Part shown: piece after piece, positions 8,248-15,292 of the stretch
Layout of the letters: each line of letters opens with the position of its first letter
How positions within the stretch are numbered: position 1 is the stretch's first letter
Assembly: GCA_902770835.1 (NCBI GenBank)
Contig: CACXUM010000024.1
Coordinates: 1-40,066 of the forward strand
Source of the DNA: an uncultured Bacteroidia bacterium
Lineage (GTDB): Bacteria; Bacteroidota; Bacteroidia; Bacteroidales; F082
Direction of reading: 5' to 3'
DNA: 40,066 nucleotides
Made by a program: the position numbers and the translations under genes
Notes under the pieces: model-generated
What the model was told of the DNA's origin: nothing
Database searches by the model: none
The model's input: only the letters and a program-made list of their open reading frames with translations

Positions 8248-8270
8248 CAAATTGTAAACACCAATATAAT

Positions 8271-9389
8271 ATGAAATTCAAGTCAATAAGCGCAAGAAAC
8301 AAACGGACGGGATGGAACGTGGAGAACATGCAGTTCAATCCTATGCTTACACTTTTGGTGGGCGCATCGGGTGTGGGCAAAACCAAAATTCTAAATATCA
8401 TAAGGATGCTGACTCGTGTTGCAAGAGGCGAATCCTTTAATGGATTTGAGTGGGAGATTGAGTTTGAACAGAATGGAAGAAACTATGTGTGGGAAGGCGA
8501 GTTTGCAATTATCGAAGTAAACCAGCCTCTGATGAGAGATATGGAAGTTGGTAATGATGAGGCACCTATTGTGAGAGAAATGGTTTTAGATAATGGGGAA
8601 GAAATGATAATGCGCTCATCTGACGGAATTCGCTATAAAGGCAATGATTTGGTTAAATTGGATAATGCCAAAAGCGTAGTTGAACTTTTAAAGGAGGAGT
8701 CTTCCATAAAACCCATTTATGACGGTTTTAAACAGTGTTATGCTTTGGAAGTGGCAGACAGTTCTCTCCGGTTTGCTCCTATGGCTTCGATGTATAAGAA
8801 TATGACATTTGATGCAATGCAGATAAAACAAATGAGCAACATCTCTCCATTGGAGAAATTGTATTTTCTTCGTGTGAACAAGTTGAAAGAGTTTGATTTA
8901 ATCTGTCAGGCGTTCCAAAGTATTTTCCCTAACGTGGAACAAATTGATGTGTTGCTATCCAAAGCATTTGATGATTTTTTCACCGTAGTTGCAAGGATTA
9001 AGGAGAAGGGTGTTGAGCCTTGGATTGAACACTTTGATATTTCTTCTGGAATGTTTCGTACATTGCTGCAAATCACAGCAATGGTCATGGCTAATGACGG
9101 CGATGTGATTATGATTGACGAGTTTGAGAACGGTTTGGGCGTGAACTGTATCAACGAATTGGCCGACCTTATCATGGAACCCGAAGCCAATATCCAAGTA
9201 GTGATGACCAGCCACCATCCTTATATCATCAATGCCATACCTGTCAAAGATTGGAAGATTCTTACGCGCAATGGAAGCGATGTGCAAGTTCACACCGCCG
9301 ATGAACTTCATATCGGTGAACATTCGAAGCATGAGGCGTTTATGCAGTTGCTTCAAACACGTGAATACAAGACTGGAACCAGAAACTAA
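8271..9389 (+). CDS. AAA/ABC-type ATPase of the OLD/RloA/AriA kind (candidate defence ATPase)
   Basis: A 372-residue ATPase of the RecF/SMC/OLD-like group (AAA_15/AAA_21 families). Walker A is GASGVGKT at 31-38, a signature-like SSGMFR is at 258-263, Walker B is VIMIDEFEN at 279-287, and the switch histidine is in TSHHP at 313-317. The middle section has no recognised domain, and there is no C-terminal TOPRIM fused on. Eight nt after its stop begins a TOPRIM-like gene, the layout of two-gene systems such as RloA-RloB or PARIS (AriA-AriB). Those ATPases sense phage and control a nuclease partner. Function here is inferred from the arrangement. Base composition is more AT-rich than in the flanking housekeeping genes, consistent with transfer. 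Confidence 0.8.
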   Translation: MKFKSISARNKRTGWNVENMQFNPMLTLLVGASGVGKTKILNIIRMLTRVARGESFNGFEWEIEFEQNGRNYVWEGEFAIIEVNQPLMRDMEVGNDEAPIVREMVLDNGEEMIMRSSDGIRYKGNDLVKLDNAKSVVELLKEESSIKPIYDGFKQCYALEVADSSLRFAPMASMYKNMTFDAMQIKQMSNISPLEKLYFLRVNKLKEFDLICQAFQSIFPNVEQIDVLLSKAFDDFFTVVARIKEKGVEPWIEHFDISSGMFRTLLQITAMVMANDGDVIMIDEFENGLGVNCINELADLIMEPEANIQVVMTSHHPYIINAIPVKDWKILTRNGSDVQVHTADELHIGEHSKHEAFMQLLQTREYKTGTRN

Positions 9390-9397
9390 CAGGCAAG

Positions 9398-10090
9398 ATG
9401 AACTTCTATATTGTAGTTGAAGGCGATCAGACTGAAATGTCAGTTTATCCAGCATGGCTTTCCATCCTGGCACCGACCTATACGCGCATTGAAAACGCTT
9501 GGAATGTAGGCGAGAACAACTACTACATTTTCAGCGGCGGTGGTATCCCATCCATCTATACGCATGTAAAAAACGCCGTTTTGGACATCAATTCCATCAA
9601 TAGCAAAGGCGAGTCGCGATACGATTATCTGTTGGTCTGCCTGGATACGGAAGAGGAGACCCGGGAATATATTCTTGGGCAGATAAATAAGGAGTTACAA
9701 TCGAACAATGTTGCCTTGCAAGATGCCGACTTGATAGTGTTTGAACATAAAGTTTGCATGGAAACATGGTTTTTGGGCAATCAGAATGTATTCAAAGACA
9801 ATCCGCAAAATGCTGAATATTTGGAATATATCAAGTATTACAATGTGGGTCATGACAATCCCGAAGAGATGGGAAACATGGATGAAAACAAATTTGCAAC
9901 CACGGCAAAGTTTCATCTTCGCTATCTGAAAAGGATGTTAGAGGAAAGGAACATGACCTATTCGAAAAACAATACAATTGTCGTGCAGAAGCAAGCCTAT
10001 TTACAACAATTGATTAGTCGCTATAAAATTACCGGGCACATTGCTACCTTCGGCAGTTGGTATGACTTCGTGAAAGCCCATTTCAGATGA
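9398..10090 (+). CDS. TOPRIM-like (RloB/DUF4276/DUF4435-type) partner of the ATPase
   Basis: A 230-residue protein starting MNFYIVVEGDQTE. The motif VEGDQTE (7-13) with its glutamate, and LVCLDTEEET (79-88) with the following acidic group, fit the two metal-binding motifs of a TOPRIM fold. CMETWFLGN (120-128) matches the E-x-W-hydrophobic motif found in RloB and DUF4276 proteins. There is no signal peptide or membrane segment. It is the probable effector of the upstream ATPase, cutting DNA or RNA when released or activated, as in other ATPase-TOPRIM defence pairs. That role is inferred. The exact subfamily cannot be fixed without a profile search. Confidence 0.72.
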   Translation: MNFYIVVEGDQTEMSVYPAWLSILAPTYTRIENAWNVGENNYYIFSGGGIPSIYTHVKNAVLDINSINSKGESRYDYLLVCLDTEEETREYILGQINKELQSNNVALQDADLIVFEHKVCMETWFLGNQNVFKDNPQNAEYLEYIKYYNVGHDNPEEMGNMDENKFATTAKFHLRYLKRMLEERNMTYSKNNTIVVQKQAYLQQLISRYKITGHIATFGSWYDFVKAHFR

Positions 10091-10122
10091 TAAGTAGATG
10101 AGCAAATTTAGTTTACATAATA

Positions 10123-10198
10123 GACTGCGAGACTCCGAGACTGCGGGACTGCGAGTCGAACAAATACCCGAAGTCCCGTGTCCCGAAGTCCCGAAGTC
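10123..10198. repeat. 8-mer tandem repeats in inverted arrangement
   Basis: Four units of GACTGCGA type start at 10123, 10131, 10139 and 10147. They are followed, after a short spacer, by three units of CCCGAAGT type (10168-10198) and one shortened unit CCCGTGT. The second set is roughly the reverse complement of the first (ACTTCGGG compared with GACTGCGGG), so the region could form a GC-rich imperfect hairpin in otherwise AT-rich sequence. It lies 32 nt after the TOPRIM stop and might act as a terminator or as a mobile repeat scar. Confidence 0.75.
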
Positions 10199-10267
10199 AA
10201 AGAATAATGCAGTTTAATTTTGAACAGTTACTTATTATACGCATTTGTTATAATATAGTTGTTATCA

Positions 10268-10363
10268 ATGAAAGAATATACACTGATAGATTTTGTTCCC
10301 CGTGAACAAATAGAAAAATATAGAGACTGGGAAATCTCTTTTGATTGGGAAGTTGTCCGATAA
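10268..10363 (+). CDS. Mini-ORF of 31 codons, unknown (possible gene remnant)
   Basis: The frame encodes MKEYTLIDFVPREQIEKYRD followed by WEISFDWEVVR, a protein-like composition rich in charged and aromatic residues. No ribosome-binding site stands out and no family was recognised. It may be a small protein, the 5' remnant of a decayed gene continuing into the MYEKMSGKDE frame, or chance. Confidence 0.25.
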   Translation: MKEYTLIDFVPREQIEKYRDWEISFDWEVVR

Positions 10364-10433
10364 AATGTACGAAAAAATGTCAGGAAAAGATGAATAAGGA
10401 AAACAGGAGAAACTTGAAATAGTGAATTTGTTG

Positions 10434-10441
10434 TATTTTTG
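10434..10441 (+). promoter_or_regulatory. Bacteroidota -7 promoter element for the GIY-YIG gene
   Basis: TATTTTTG matches TAnnTTTG, 32 nt before the ATG at 10474. Confidence 0.5.
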
Positions 10442-10473
10442 CACCATTAGGTTTTAAGTTGCTATAAATAAAT

Positions 10474-11745
10474 ATGAGAACGCATAAGTTAAAAGAATTC
10501 ATTTTTGAGTCGGATTTAGTTAAACTGAATAGAAACAATGCCGATTTTAGCGCATATAATGCTGTGATGATTATCAATACAAATATAGCAGATTCATTAC
10601 TTCACGCAAAATACTTGTCTGTGTATGATGGATTTATTGTTGAACTACATAAAGGCGATGTCATAGGTATCCTTTCGCTTTCTAAAAAAACAATTTCTGC
10701 TCCAATAACTTCTGCTCCTAAAAACTGTCAAATAACAGATACGCGTGATTATCAGAGATTTCAATATCAAATTCAGTTAATCACACCTCAAGATAATTAT
10801 TATTTGTTTCCAAAGATAGACAACCTTCTGTTTAATCAAAAGTTCTTTTACGATGATGACATTACCTTATGCAAATCATTCGAGTCAAACCAAGAAATAT
10901 CAGAATGCCTCCAAAAGGAGGTGGAACATTTCGTAGAAAGCAAGTTCAGTTATCTTGTTACAGACGATGTGTTCACTGGTGAAAAACGAATAGTATGGAA
11001 AAACTGGTATGAATTGTGTTTTGATGGTGCGGAAACTTACCCTTATATTATTCTACAGAATTCCAAAGAACAATTCGTAATGAAGTACCACAAAAAGGAC
11101 TTCTCTGCACATAAATTTGATAGAGGTGACAGACTTCTTTTTTTGTTTGAAGACAATCAATGTATAAATGTTCAATTGAGAGCGAAAGAATCTAATACCG
11201 ATAAAATAAACTATAAACAAATTTCGTTTTCATTGCTTCCTCAAGACATGGTTTCGTTCTCATCGAAATCGTTGATAAGAATTCGTTTTGAGTTCCTTAA
11301 TGGCGATGAAAGCCTTGATTTGAAACCAAAAAATGAGACGGTTACTCTTTCCTTTAAACTATATTTCCAAAAATACATTAAAGCATTAGGTGAATGTGGG
11401 GTGAGTATCGAAAGATTTTCTTCTTTAAACGAACATGTAATACATCATACAAACGAATCTAATAAAGAATCGAAAGACTCTTCTTGTTTTGTGTATCTAA
11501 TGAAAGATGAATCAAATAGTTTTTATAAAATAGGCATTTCAAACAAACCTGAATATAGAGAAAGAACTTTACAGAGTGAAAAACCGACAATAGTGCTTTT
11601 GTGTGCTAAAAAATTCCCTTCAAGAGTTATTGCCGATTCCATTGAGTCAGCACTGCATAAAGCATACGGATATAAAAGGTTGAGAGGAGAATGGTTTGAG
11701 TTGGACAACAAAGATGTAACCGAAATTGTTGCAACTCTTTCATAA
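10474..11745 (+). CDS. GIY-YIG nuclease-domain protein (T5orf172/MUG113-like) with unknown N-terminal region
   Basis: A 423-residue protein. Residues 336-423 form a GIY-YIG-type domain: FVYLMKD and FYKIGIS correspond to the GIY and YIG strands, the catalytic arginine is likely in EYRERTL, and the glutamate is in SIESALHKAY. The ending RLRGEWFEL is typical of the T5orf172/MUG113 branch found in phage and mobile-element proteins. Residues 1-330 are not recognised. They look globular, mainly beta-strand-like, without membrane segments, and could recognise DNA or another target. Codon use is distinctly AT-rich compared with the neighbours, a sign of horizontal transfer. It has its own promoter element and stands alone between the defence-like pair and the lipid A genes. 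A stand-alone nuclease in DNA defence or processing is an inference. Confidence 0.7.
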   Translation: MRTHKLKEFIFESDLVKLNRNNADFSAYNAVMIINTNIADSLLHAKYLSVYDGFIVELHKGDVIGILSLSKKTISAPITSAPKNCQITDTRDYQRFQYQIQLITPQDNYYLFPKIDNLLFNQKFFYDDDITLCKSFESNQEISECLQKEVEHFVESKFSYLVTDDVFTGEKRIVWKNWYELCFDGAETYPYIILQNSKEQFVMKYHKKDFSAHKFDRGDRLLFLFEDNQCINVQLRAKESNTDKINYKQISFSLLPQDMVSFSSKSLIRIRFEFLNGDESLDLKPKNETVTLSFKLYFQKYIKALGECGVSIERFSSLNEHVIHHTNESNKESKDSSCFVYLMKDESNSFYKIGISNKPEYRERTLQSEKPTIVLLCAKKFPSRVIADSIESALHKAYGYKRLRGEWFELDNKDVTEIVATLS

Positions 11746-11793
11746 TATGCTAATCGTTATCATTATCTTATTTATCATAATAAACTGAAAAAA

Positions 11794-12312
11794 ATGAACA
11801 CTTGGATTATCTATTCACTGATGGGTGCGGGGCTGCTGCTGATGGTCGCCGCGATGATACTTTTGTCCCGACTGATTCGGATGAAAGACGCCGAACTCCG
11901 CAACGGTAGCAAAATGGAACTGAAGGTGCAAGCCTTGAAGATTATTATGCCACTGAAGGTGCAGGCCTACGAGCGGTTTTTGCTCTTTCTTGAAAGGGCT
12001 CAATTGCCCCAATTAGTGAAGCGCGTCTATGCGCCGGGAATGGAAAAAGGTGCGTTTCATCTGCAACTTTTGCAGAATGTGCGCGAGGAGTTTGAACACA
12101 ATCTTGCCCAGCAGTTGTATGTTTCCAATTCCACTTGGAATGCTGTGGTGAACGCCAAGGAAGAACTTGTCAACCAAATCAATACGACTTTCGAGCAACT
12201 GAAGGATGAGGAGGATGTGTCCATCTTGGCGCAGAGCCTCGTGGCCTTGCCCAATCCGATGGTGGAGCAGGCCGTGGCTGTCCTGAAACGCGATTTTGAA
12301 CGCCTGCTTTAA
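11794..12312 (+). CDS. Conserved Bacteroidota membrane-anchored protein (DUF7935-like)
   Basis: A 172-residue protein with one N-terminal membrane segment (IIYSLMGAGLLLMVAAMILL, residues 5-24) and a helical cytoplasmic part. The stretch LKIIMPLKVQAYERFLLFLE and the helix with EFEHNLAQQLYVSNSTWNAV recall a small uncharacterised family annotated DUF7935 in Bacteroidota. Function is unknown. It precedes lpxD by 119 nt, with an inverted repeat between them, so it may or may not be cotranscribed with the lipid A genes. The family name is from memory and is less certain than the existence of the gene. Confidence 0.7.
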   Translation: MNTWIIYSLMGAGLLLMVAAMILLSRLIRMKDAELRNGSKMELKVQALKIIMPLKVQAYERFLLFLERAQLPQLVKRVYAPGMEKGAFHLQLLQNVREEFEHNLAQQLYVSNSTWNAVVNAKEELVNQINTTFEQLKDEEDVSILAQSLVALPNPMVEQAVAVLKRDFERLL

Positions 12313-12327
12313 CCTGTTGGTCGGCGT

Positions 12328-12368
12328 TTCGACAGGCTCAACGACCTTAGGCCCCTGAGCCTGTCGAA
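12328..12368. repeat. Perfect 13-bp inverted repeat (hairpin)
   Basis: TTCGACAGGCTCA at 12328-12340 and its exact reverse complement TGAGCCTGTCGAA at 12356-12368 flank a 15-nt loop. The stem is GC-rich and lies just after the stop codon of the DUF7935-like gene. No T-run follows, so it may be a dispersed REP-like element more than a classical terminator. Confidence 0.8.
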
Positions 12369-12431
12369 GGGCCGTCCCCGAAACAATAAATGTCTTTATT
12401 TTCCGTTTTACGGTATCAAACACACATTGTA

Positions 12432-13475
12432 ATGAAATTCACCGCTAACCAAATCGCTGGAATCCTTGAAGGCAAGGTGGAAGGCAATCCCAACGCCGAG
12501 GTCTGGAATGTGGCCAAAATCGAGGAAGGTGCGCCTGGCATGATCAGTTTTCTGGCCAATCCGAAATACACGCACTATATTTACGAAACGCAGTCGAGCA
12601 TCGTCATCGTGAACGACGATTTCGAGGCGACGGCACCCATCCAGGCCACCTTGATTCGTGTGCCGGATGCATACGCTTCGTTTGCCAAACTATTGGCCTT
12701 TTACGACCAGATGACTCAGAACAAGCAAGGCGTTTCGTCCTTGGCTTTTGTTTCAAAATCGGCGCAATGTGGTGAAAACCTGTATCTTGGCGAGTTTGCC
12801 TTTGTGGGCGAAAACGCCAAAATCGGCAACAATGTGAAACTTTATCCGCAGGTGTATGTCGGCGACGGCTGCATCATTGGCGACAATACGGTGCTGTATC
12901 CGGGCGTGAAATTATATAGGAATACGGTTGTCGGGAAGAATTGCATCCTTCACGCGGGCGCAGTGCTTGGCGCGGATGGTTTCGGTTTTGCGCCGCAGCC
13001 CGACGGCCATTACGAGAAGATTCCACAAGTGGGCAATGTGGTAATCGAGGACAATGTGGAAATCGGGGCCAACACCACCATCGACCGCTCCACGATGGGT
13101 TCGACGCATGTCCGCAAAGGCGTGAAATTAGACAATCTGGTGCATTTAGCGCACAATGTTGAAGTAGGCGAAAATTCGGCTTTGGCGGCTCAAGTGGGTG
13201 TGAGCGGCTCCACGCATCTCGGAAAGAATTGCGTGGTGGGCGGCCAGTCGGGTTTCGTGGGGCATATCAACATTGCCGACGGCTCGAAATTCGGCGGACA
13301 AAGCGGCATTATGGGCAGCATAAAGCAAGAAAATCAGGAGTTTATGGGCACCCCGATACAGCCTTTGCGCCAATATCTGGTTTCCAATGCACGTTTTCGC
13401 CATATCGATGAAATGGCCCGAAAGTTGGAAAAACTCGAAAAGGAATTGGCCGAACTAAAGGCCGAAAAGCGGTGA
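12432..13475 (+). CDS. lpxD: UDP-3-O-(3-hydroxyacyl)glucosamine N-acyltransferase LpxD
   Basis: A 347-residue acyltransferase for the third step of lipid A synthesis, adding the amide-linked hydroxyacyl chain from acyl-ACP. The N-terminal domain starts [20 protein letters not shown]. From about residue 105 a left-handed beta-helix of hexapeptide repeats follows. The catalytic base is H241 in [14 protein letters not shown], matching H239 of the E. coli enzyme. The C-terminal helix ([16 protein letters not shown]) is also typical. The ATG at 12432 is preferred to an upstream in-frame ATG because it gives the family N-terminus. It lies upstream of lpxC and lpxA on the same strand. Confidence 0.96.
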   Translation: MKFTANQIAGILEGKVEGNPNAEVWNVAKIEEGAPGMISFLANPKYTHYIYETQSSIVIVNDDFEATAPIQATLIRVPDAYASFAKLLAFYDQMTQNKQGVSSLAFVSKSAQCGENLYLGEFAFVGENAKIGNNVKLYPQVYVGDGCIIGDNTVLYPGVKLYRNTVVGKNCILHAGAVLGADGFGFAPQPDGHYEKIPQVGNVVIEDNVEIGANTTIDRSTMGSTHVRKGVKLDNLVHLAHNVEVGENSALAAQVGVSGSTHLGKNCVVGGQSGFVGHINIADGSKFGGQSGIMGSIKQENQEFMGTPIQPLRQYLVSNARFRHIDEMARKLEKLEKELAELKAEKR

Positions 13476-13499
13476 AATAGGCACCAATAGGGAATTTTT

Positions 13500-13530
13500 T
13501 TTGCGGGTGACAGAATAATTCCTATCTTTG
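13500..13530 (+). promoter_or_regulatory. Full Bacteroidota promoter upstream of lpxC
   Basis: A -33 box TTTG (13500-13503) and a -7 box TATCTTTG (13523-13530) are separated by 19 nt, the consensus layout for the Bacteroidota primary sigma factor. The ATG of lpxC follows 39 nt later, so lpxC-lpxA can be transcribed independently of lpxD. Confidence 0.75.
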
Positions 13531-13569
13531 CGCGTTTTTTGTGGAGATTATCCACGAATATGATTTTTT

Positions 13570-14481
13570 ATGGAGAAACAACGTACGCTCAAAAATAGAG
13601 TCAGTGTCAAAGGAGCAGGGCTTCATACCCGCCAGTGCGGCACCCTCACCTTTAATCCGGCTCCCGTAAATTCTGGAATCCGTTTTCGTCGAATTGACCT
13701 TGAAAACCAACCCATTATCGAAGCAGATGTCGACAATGTCATCGATACCGCCCGAGGTACTACCCTCGGCAAAGGCGGTGTGAAGATTTATACTGTCGAA
13801 CATGTTTTGGCTTCGCTTCGCGGTATGGGTATTGATAATGTGTTGATTGACATTGATGTAGAGGAAACTCCAATCATGGACGGTAGTGCCAAGTTCTTCG
13901 TCGATGCCATCCATCAGGCGGGTATCGTCGAGCAGAACGCACCGCGCAATTATTTGGTCATCGAGGAACCGATTTCCTACAAAAACGAGGTTTTGGGCAT
14001 TGAGTTGACCATCGAGCCTTGCGACCATTTTGAAATCGACGTGAAGGTGAAGTACAACACGAGGGTTTTGGATGAGCAACATGCCAAATTGACCGACCTT
14101 AAGGACTTCGAAAACGAGATTGCGCCTTGCCGTACCTTTGTTTTCTTGCATGAATTAGAGACACTTATCAGCCGCAACCTCATCAAAGGTGGCGACTTGA
14201 CCAACGCCATTGTGTTCGTCAACCGCAATGTTTCCGCCGAGGAACTCGACCACATTGCGGCCTTCTTCAAGAAGCCGAAAGTGACGGTGAAAGAGTGCGG
14301 TATCTTGAACAACGTGGAGCTCTATTTCGAGAATGAACCTGCACGTCATAAGTTGTTGGATGTCATTGGCGACCTGACTTTGGTCGGTCGTCCCATCAAG
14401 GGCAAGGTGACGGCTGTGAAACCCGGCCATTTCTCCAACACTTCCTTCGCAAGGAAAATCAAGCACACCTTATTATATTAA
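13570..14481 (+). CDS. lpxC: UDP-3-O-acyl-N-acetylglucosamine deacetylase LpxC (stand-alone)
   Basis: A 303-residue zinc-dependent deacetylase carrying out the committed step of lipid A synthesis. Motifs are KGAGLHT (14-20), VEHVLASLRGMGIDN with E77 and H78, the PIMDGSAKFF loop, and the zinc and catalytic region RHKLLDVIGDL with H260 and D264. The protein ends at PGHFSNTSFARKIKHTLLY. In most Bacteroidota LpxC is fused to a C-terminal FabZ dehydratase of about 150 residues. Here the frame stops and lpxA starts 2 nt later, so no fusion exists. Length equals that of stand-alone proteobacterial LpxC. A full consensus promoter lies upstream. Confidence 0.95.
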   Translation: MEKQRTLKNRVSVKGAGLHTRQCGTLTFNPAPVNSGIRFRRIDLENQPIIEADVDNVIDTARGTTLGKGGVKIYTVEHVLASLRGMGIDNVLIDIDVEETPIMDGSAKFFVDAIHQAGIVEQNAPRNYLVIEEPISYKNEVLGIELTIEPCDHFEIDVKVKYNTRVLDEQHAKLTDLKDFENEIAPCRTFVFLHELETLISRNLIKGGDLTNAIVFVNRNVSAEELDHIAAFFKKPKVTVKECGILNNVELYFENEPARHKLLDVIGDLTLVGRPIKGKVTAVKPGHFSNTSFARKIKHTLLY

Positions 14482-14483
14482 GC

Positions 14484-15275
14484 ATGAACCAGCCTTTAGC
14501 TTATATCCACCCCAATGCCCGCATCGCGGATGACGTGAAGATTGAGGCGTTCGCTTGGATTGGCGAAGACGTTGAAATCGGTGCTGGTACTTGGATTGGT
14601 CCCAATGCCACCATTATGGACGGTGCCCGCATCGGGAAGAACTGCAAGATTTTCCCTGGAGCGGTGATTTCTGCCATTCCGCAAGACCTTAAATATCAAG
14701 GGGAAAAAACCTATTGCTATATTGGCGACGGCACAACAGTGCGCGAGTCGGCGACGGTCAACAAAGGTACGGTGGCTTCTGGCAAGACGGTTGTCGGCAA
14801 AGATTGTTTGCTGATGGCTTTTACCCATGTTGCGCATGACTGTTACCTTGGCGACCATGTCATTATGGCCAACGCTGCCACCCTTGCAGGGCATATCACT
14901 GTTGACGATTGGGCCATTTTTGGTGGCTTGGCGGCGGTGAGCCAGTTTTGCCGCATCGGGGCGCATGTGATGATTTCGGGCGGAGCCTTGGTGAACAAAG
15001 ACATTCCGCCTTATGTGAAGACAGGTCCGGGACATCCGGTATGCTATGTCGGCGTCAATTCCATTGGTTTGATGCGTCGTGGTTTTTCGCGTGATCGCAT
15101 CAATGCCATTCAGGATGTGTATCGTGTGATTTACAGCGTAGGAATGAATGTCACCCAGTCGGTGCAATACATTCGTGAACACCTTCCCGAATCGGAAGAC
15201 CGTGATTTCATTCTCAATTTCGTGGAGAGTTCCAAAATCGGCATTATGAAGAATGCCGTGCGGAGTGAGGATTGA
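14484..15275 (+). CDS. lpxA: UDP-N-acetylglucosamine acyltransferase LpxA
   Basis: A 263-residue enzyme for the first step of lipid A synthesis, transferring a 3-hydroxyacyl chain from ACP to UDP-GlcNAc. Hexapeptide repeats begin at IHPNARIADDVKIEAFAWIG. The catalytic histidine is H118 in FTHVAHDCYLGD. The region GGLAAVSQFCRIGAHVMISGG and the C-terminal helical part (VGVNSIGLMRRGFSRDRI) match LpxA. It starts 2 nt after the lpxC stop and is certainly cotranscribed with it. It is convergent with recN, with a 17-nt gap. Confidence 0.96.
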   Translation: MNQPLAYIHPNARIADDVKIEAFAWIGEDVEIGAGTWIGPNATIMDGARIGKNCKIFPGAVISAIPQDLKYQGEKTYCYIGDGTTVRESATVNKGTVASGKTVVGKDCLLMAFTHVAHDCYLGDHVIMANAATLAGHITVDDWAIFGGLAAVSQFCRIGAHVMISGGALVNKDIPPYVKTGPGHPVCYVGVNSIGLMRRGFSRDRINAIQDVYRVIYSVGMNVTQSVQYIREHLPESEDRDFILNFVESSKIGIMKNAVRSED

Positions 15276-15292
15276 TTTTCAGAGATTTACCA

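Larger units (their letters stand above)
10091..10473. other. Intergenic stretch of the accessory segment
   Basis: This 383-nt stretch holds the 8-mer repeat hairpin (10123-10198), a 31-codon mini-ORF (10268-10363) and a promoter element (10434-10441). Just after the mini-ORF a second short frame (ATG 10364, MYEKMSGKDE) follows in another register. Together these could be the remains of a longer gene. Nothing else was recognised. Confidence 0.6.

Noticed and set aside
7870-8264. Two minus-strand frames rich in Phe, Tyr and Gln opposite the repeat region
   Set aside because: The periodic FYQ pattern is only the complement of the 21-bp repeat, and the promoter points to the plus strand.
10123-10198. 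Possible CRISPR or integron attachment array
   Set aside because: The 8-mers are contiguous and too short, there are no spacers, and no cas or integrase gene is present.
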